Notes under the pieces: model-generated
The model's database searches: none
What the model was told of the DNA's origin: nothing
The model's input: the letters and a program-made list of their open reading frames with translations, nothing else
Source: Beijerinckiaceae bacterium
Lineage (GTDB): Bacteria > Pseudomonadota > Alphaproteobacteria > Rhizobiales > Beijerinckiaceae
Length of the DNA stretch: 64,000 nucleotides
Reading direction: 5' to 3'
Assembly (NCBI GenBank): GCA_947452455.1
Contig: CANGBX010000007.1
Span: 124,001-188,000 of the forward strand
Shown here: positions 62,680 through 64,000 of the stretch, piece after piece
How the letters are laid out: the number at the start of each line of letters is the position of its first letter
Position numbering within the stretch: the first letter of the stretch is position 1
Position numbers and translations under genes: made by a program

Positions 62680-63787
62680 CCCGCGCTTCATCACCGCGCG
62701 CGCTTCATCCGCTCAATTCGCGCCTGCCGATGCTTTGCGCGAAGCTTTGTCAGCTGTTGGAGCAGAACTCGGCGAACAGGGCGCAGTACCTGCTGATATT
62801 CTGCGCCTTCGTATCTCGGCACCAGAGCCGCAGGCTTTTCACCTGTCACGTCGAGAGATGGATCTGGCTTGGCGCGAAGTGTTTGGTGGTTTGCGCCGTC
62901 CGGTCTTTTATCATCACGGGGCTTTTGCGATTGAAGCTGATGCCGCTGTGGCAGCGCCTCGCACACCCCAGCCTGTCTGGTATGGCCTAACCATGCCGGA
63001 ACTCGCGCGCGCTTATGCTCCGCGTTTGCAAGTGCCCGACATGCAAGCTGTCTTTCGCCAATGGAATGCCGATGGTGCGGTCGCACGCCAATCTGCTGGC
63101 GGGCTTGATCTGCATTACGGGCGTGGCCGCGACGAGATGTTTGATTTCTATCCTGCTGCACGTCGTGATGCGCCGCTCTGGGTCTTTCTGCACGGCGGCT
63201 ATTGGCAGGCTTGCACAAAGGACCAACATGGACAATTTGCAGAGGGTCTGCGCGCGCATGGTTTTTCTGTCGCCATGCTGGAATATCCTTTGTGTCCCGA
63301 AACACCATTGCGCGAGATCGTGCTGACCCTGCGTCACGCCTTGCAAGTCTTGCACGCTCAAGCGAGCGCACTTGGTTTTGATCCCGCGCGCATTCATCTG
63401 GCTGGCCATAGTGCGGGCGCGCATCTCGCCGCTGCTGCTGCGGCTGATCCGCATGGGCCCGAGATTGCCTCGGTTCTGCTGCTGTCGGGTGTGTTTGATC
63501 TTGATCCGCTCTTTAATCTGCCGATGGGCCGCATCATCGGCCTGTCCGACAGGGCCGAGGCGCGCACCCTCTCGCCACTCTTTTCCCCACAGCCCAAAGC
63601 GCGTGTCGGCGTGGCTTTGGGGGCTTTGGAGACGGATGAATTCAAGCGCCAATCGGCTGAGATGGCCTCTGCCTGGGGCGCAGACGCCCCGCTCCATGTC
63701 GAAAACTGCCATCATTTCAATCTATTGGAAGAGCTTCGGCGTCCCGGCCCCTTGCTCGATCTGGCTTTGCGGACGGCTTCGGCCTGA
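62666..63787 (+). CDS. Fusion: RidA/YjgF-like domain plus alpha/beta hydrolase
   Basis: ATG 62666 follows GGAGGT. The 373-residue protein has a C-terminal alpha/beta hydrolase (about 115-373): oxyanion motif HGGYW (176-180), nucleophile S249 in LAGHSAGAHLAA and a late histidine in ENCHHFN. That pattern is like bacterial kynurenine formamidases. The first 115 residues look like a RidA/YjgF domain: DALREALSAVGAELGEQGA, VPADILRLRI, DLAWREVFGG, RRPVF and AFAIEADAAVA align with its helices and strands. RidA-type proteins deaminate enamines or imines and include 2-aminomuconate deaminase. It is coupled to livF. The fusion is my reading by eye. Confidence 0.8.
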   Translation: MSLSDPRFITARASSAQFAPADALREALSAVGAELGEQGAVPADILRLRISAPEPQAFHLSRREMDLAWREVFGGLRRPVFYHHGAFAIEADAAVAAPRTPQPVWYGLTMPELARAYAPRLQVPDMQAVFRQWNADGAVARQSAGGLDLHYGRGRDEMFDFYPAARRDAPLWVFLHGGYWQACTKDQHGQFAEGLRAHGFSVAMLEYPLCPETPLREIVLTLRHALQVLHAQASALGFDPARIHLAGHSAGAHLAAAAAADPHGPEIASVLLLSGVFDLDPLFNLPMGRIIGLSDRAEARTLSPLFSPQPKARVGVALGALETDEFKRQSAEMASAWGADAPLHVENCHHFNLLEELRRPGPLLDLALRTASA

Positions 63788-63928
63788 TCTGACCAAAGAA
63801 ATTATTTGGCCTCACCTCAAAGAAATATCTTGGACAAAGGTCGAGTCGTCCCCTTTAATCAACCCAGAAAAGAGCTGAGGACCCCTAAGAGGCTCGCGAG
63901 CTCGAAAACACGGGAGGGTTTTACGACT
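63788..63928 (+). promoter_or_regulatory. Upstream region of the Rieske-type gene with twin imperfect repeats
   Basis: CAAAGAAATTATTTGG (63794-63809) and CAAAGAAATATCTTGG (63818-63833) are related 16-mers 24 bases apart; the first is part of an inverted repeat CCAAA...TTTGG. They may be an operator pair. CGGGAGGG precedes the next start. Confidence 0.4.
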
Positions 63929-64000
63929 ATGGCCGAACAATTCGTTGGACGCGTGTCCGAATTTGCGGACGGCACCCGCCAGATCGTCAAGGTCGGCAAT
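63929..64000 (+). CDS. Rieske-type iron-sulfur protein, N-terminal fragment (window edge)
   Basis: ATG 63929 with CGGGAGGG upstream opens a frame of 24 residues to the window end, reading MAEQFVGRVSEFADG and then TRQIVKVGN. The pattern of a VGxVxEFxDGxxxxVxVGN start is typical of Rieske [2Fe-2S] ferredoxin-like proteins and the N-termini of Rieske non-heme iron oxygenase components. The cluster-binding CxH residues would lie beyond the edge, so the assignment is tentative. Confidence 0.55.
   Translation, partial: MAEQFVGRVSEFADGTRQIVKVGN

Overview
The window looks like a chromosomal segment of a free-living, metabolically versatile alphaproteobacterium, probably of the order Hyphomicrobiales (Rhizobiales). 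That placement is an inference from gene content: many orphan Bug/TctC-type and ABC binding proteins, LysR-regulated aromatic catabolism, a BigR-type ArsR regulator, malonyl-CoA decarboxylase, and an interspersed repeat built on CGTCATTGCGAG. Coding density is high, most start sites have good GGAGG-like ribosome binding sites, and codon use is moderately GC-rich throughout. I recognise no tRNA, rRNA, CRISPR array, prophage or insertion sequence.

Layout. 1-10.2 kb: a leftward Gfo/Idh/MocA oxidoreductase (cut by the window edge) and LysR regulator, then a rightward catabolic operon: two DapA-family lyases (the second lacks the Schiff-base lysine), a glutathione transferase, a complete iron(III)/phosphonate-type ABC importer (permease, ATPase, binding protein) and an SDR. 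An FAH-family hydrolase follows. 10.3-15.6 kb: modABC molybdate importer, then a Bug protein with a FAD monooxygenase. 15.6-20.1 kb: a classical Bug protein, a LysR gene divergent from protocatechuate 3,4-dioxygenase pcaHG, and an SGNH-hydrolase-like secreted protein. 20.2-31.6 kb: WrbA, TonB, a Bug protein with a small cytochrome c facing a PQQ dehydrogenase with a lanthanide-type DxD motif, cupins, another Bug protein, a TSUP exporter, a carboxymuconolactone decarboxylase-like protein, an MFS transporter and a methyltransferase. 31.6-33.1 kb: a BigR/SqrR-like ArsR sensor with two YeeE/YedE half-transporters. 33.3-37.0 kb: a small secreted protein and the divergent oxyR / ahpC-ahpF peroxide defence unit. 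37.2-45.0 kb: an NMT1/SsuA-like binding protein, an isoquinoline-oxidoreductase-type molybdoenzyme pair, AmtB, an Old Yellow Enzyme and a fifth Bug protein. 45.0-50.6 kb: a compound repeat, a DCC-family thiol protein, an M3 peptidase, split ChrA, malonyl-CoA decarboxylase. 50.8-58 kb: tex, then an ABC binding protein and permease without an ATPase, a second FAH-family enzyme and a second NMT1-like binding protein. 58.1-64 kb: livJHMGF, an apparent RidA-alpha/beta-hydrolase fusion, and the start of a Rieske-type protein.

The common theme is scavenging and oxidising small organic (probably aromatic or organic-acid) molecules. Many periplasmic binding proteins are each coupled to one or two catabolic enzymes. 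modABC would feed the molybdoenzyme, and peroxide and sulfur-stress circuits support oxidative metabolism. The observations most worth a second look are the tandem DapA pair with one apparently dead active site, the RidA-hydrolase fusion, the DxD quinoprotein with its cytochrome and binding protein, the FYKGK-type Bug subfamily without TctAB, the BigR-like sulfur module, and the nested intergenic repeats.
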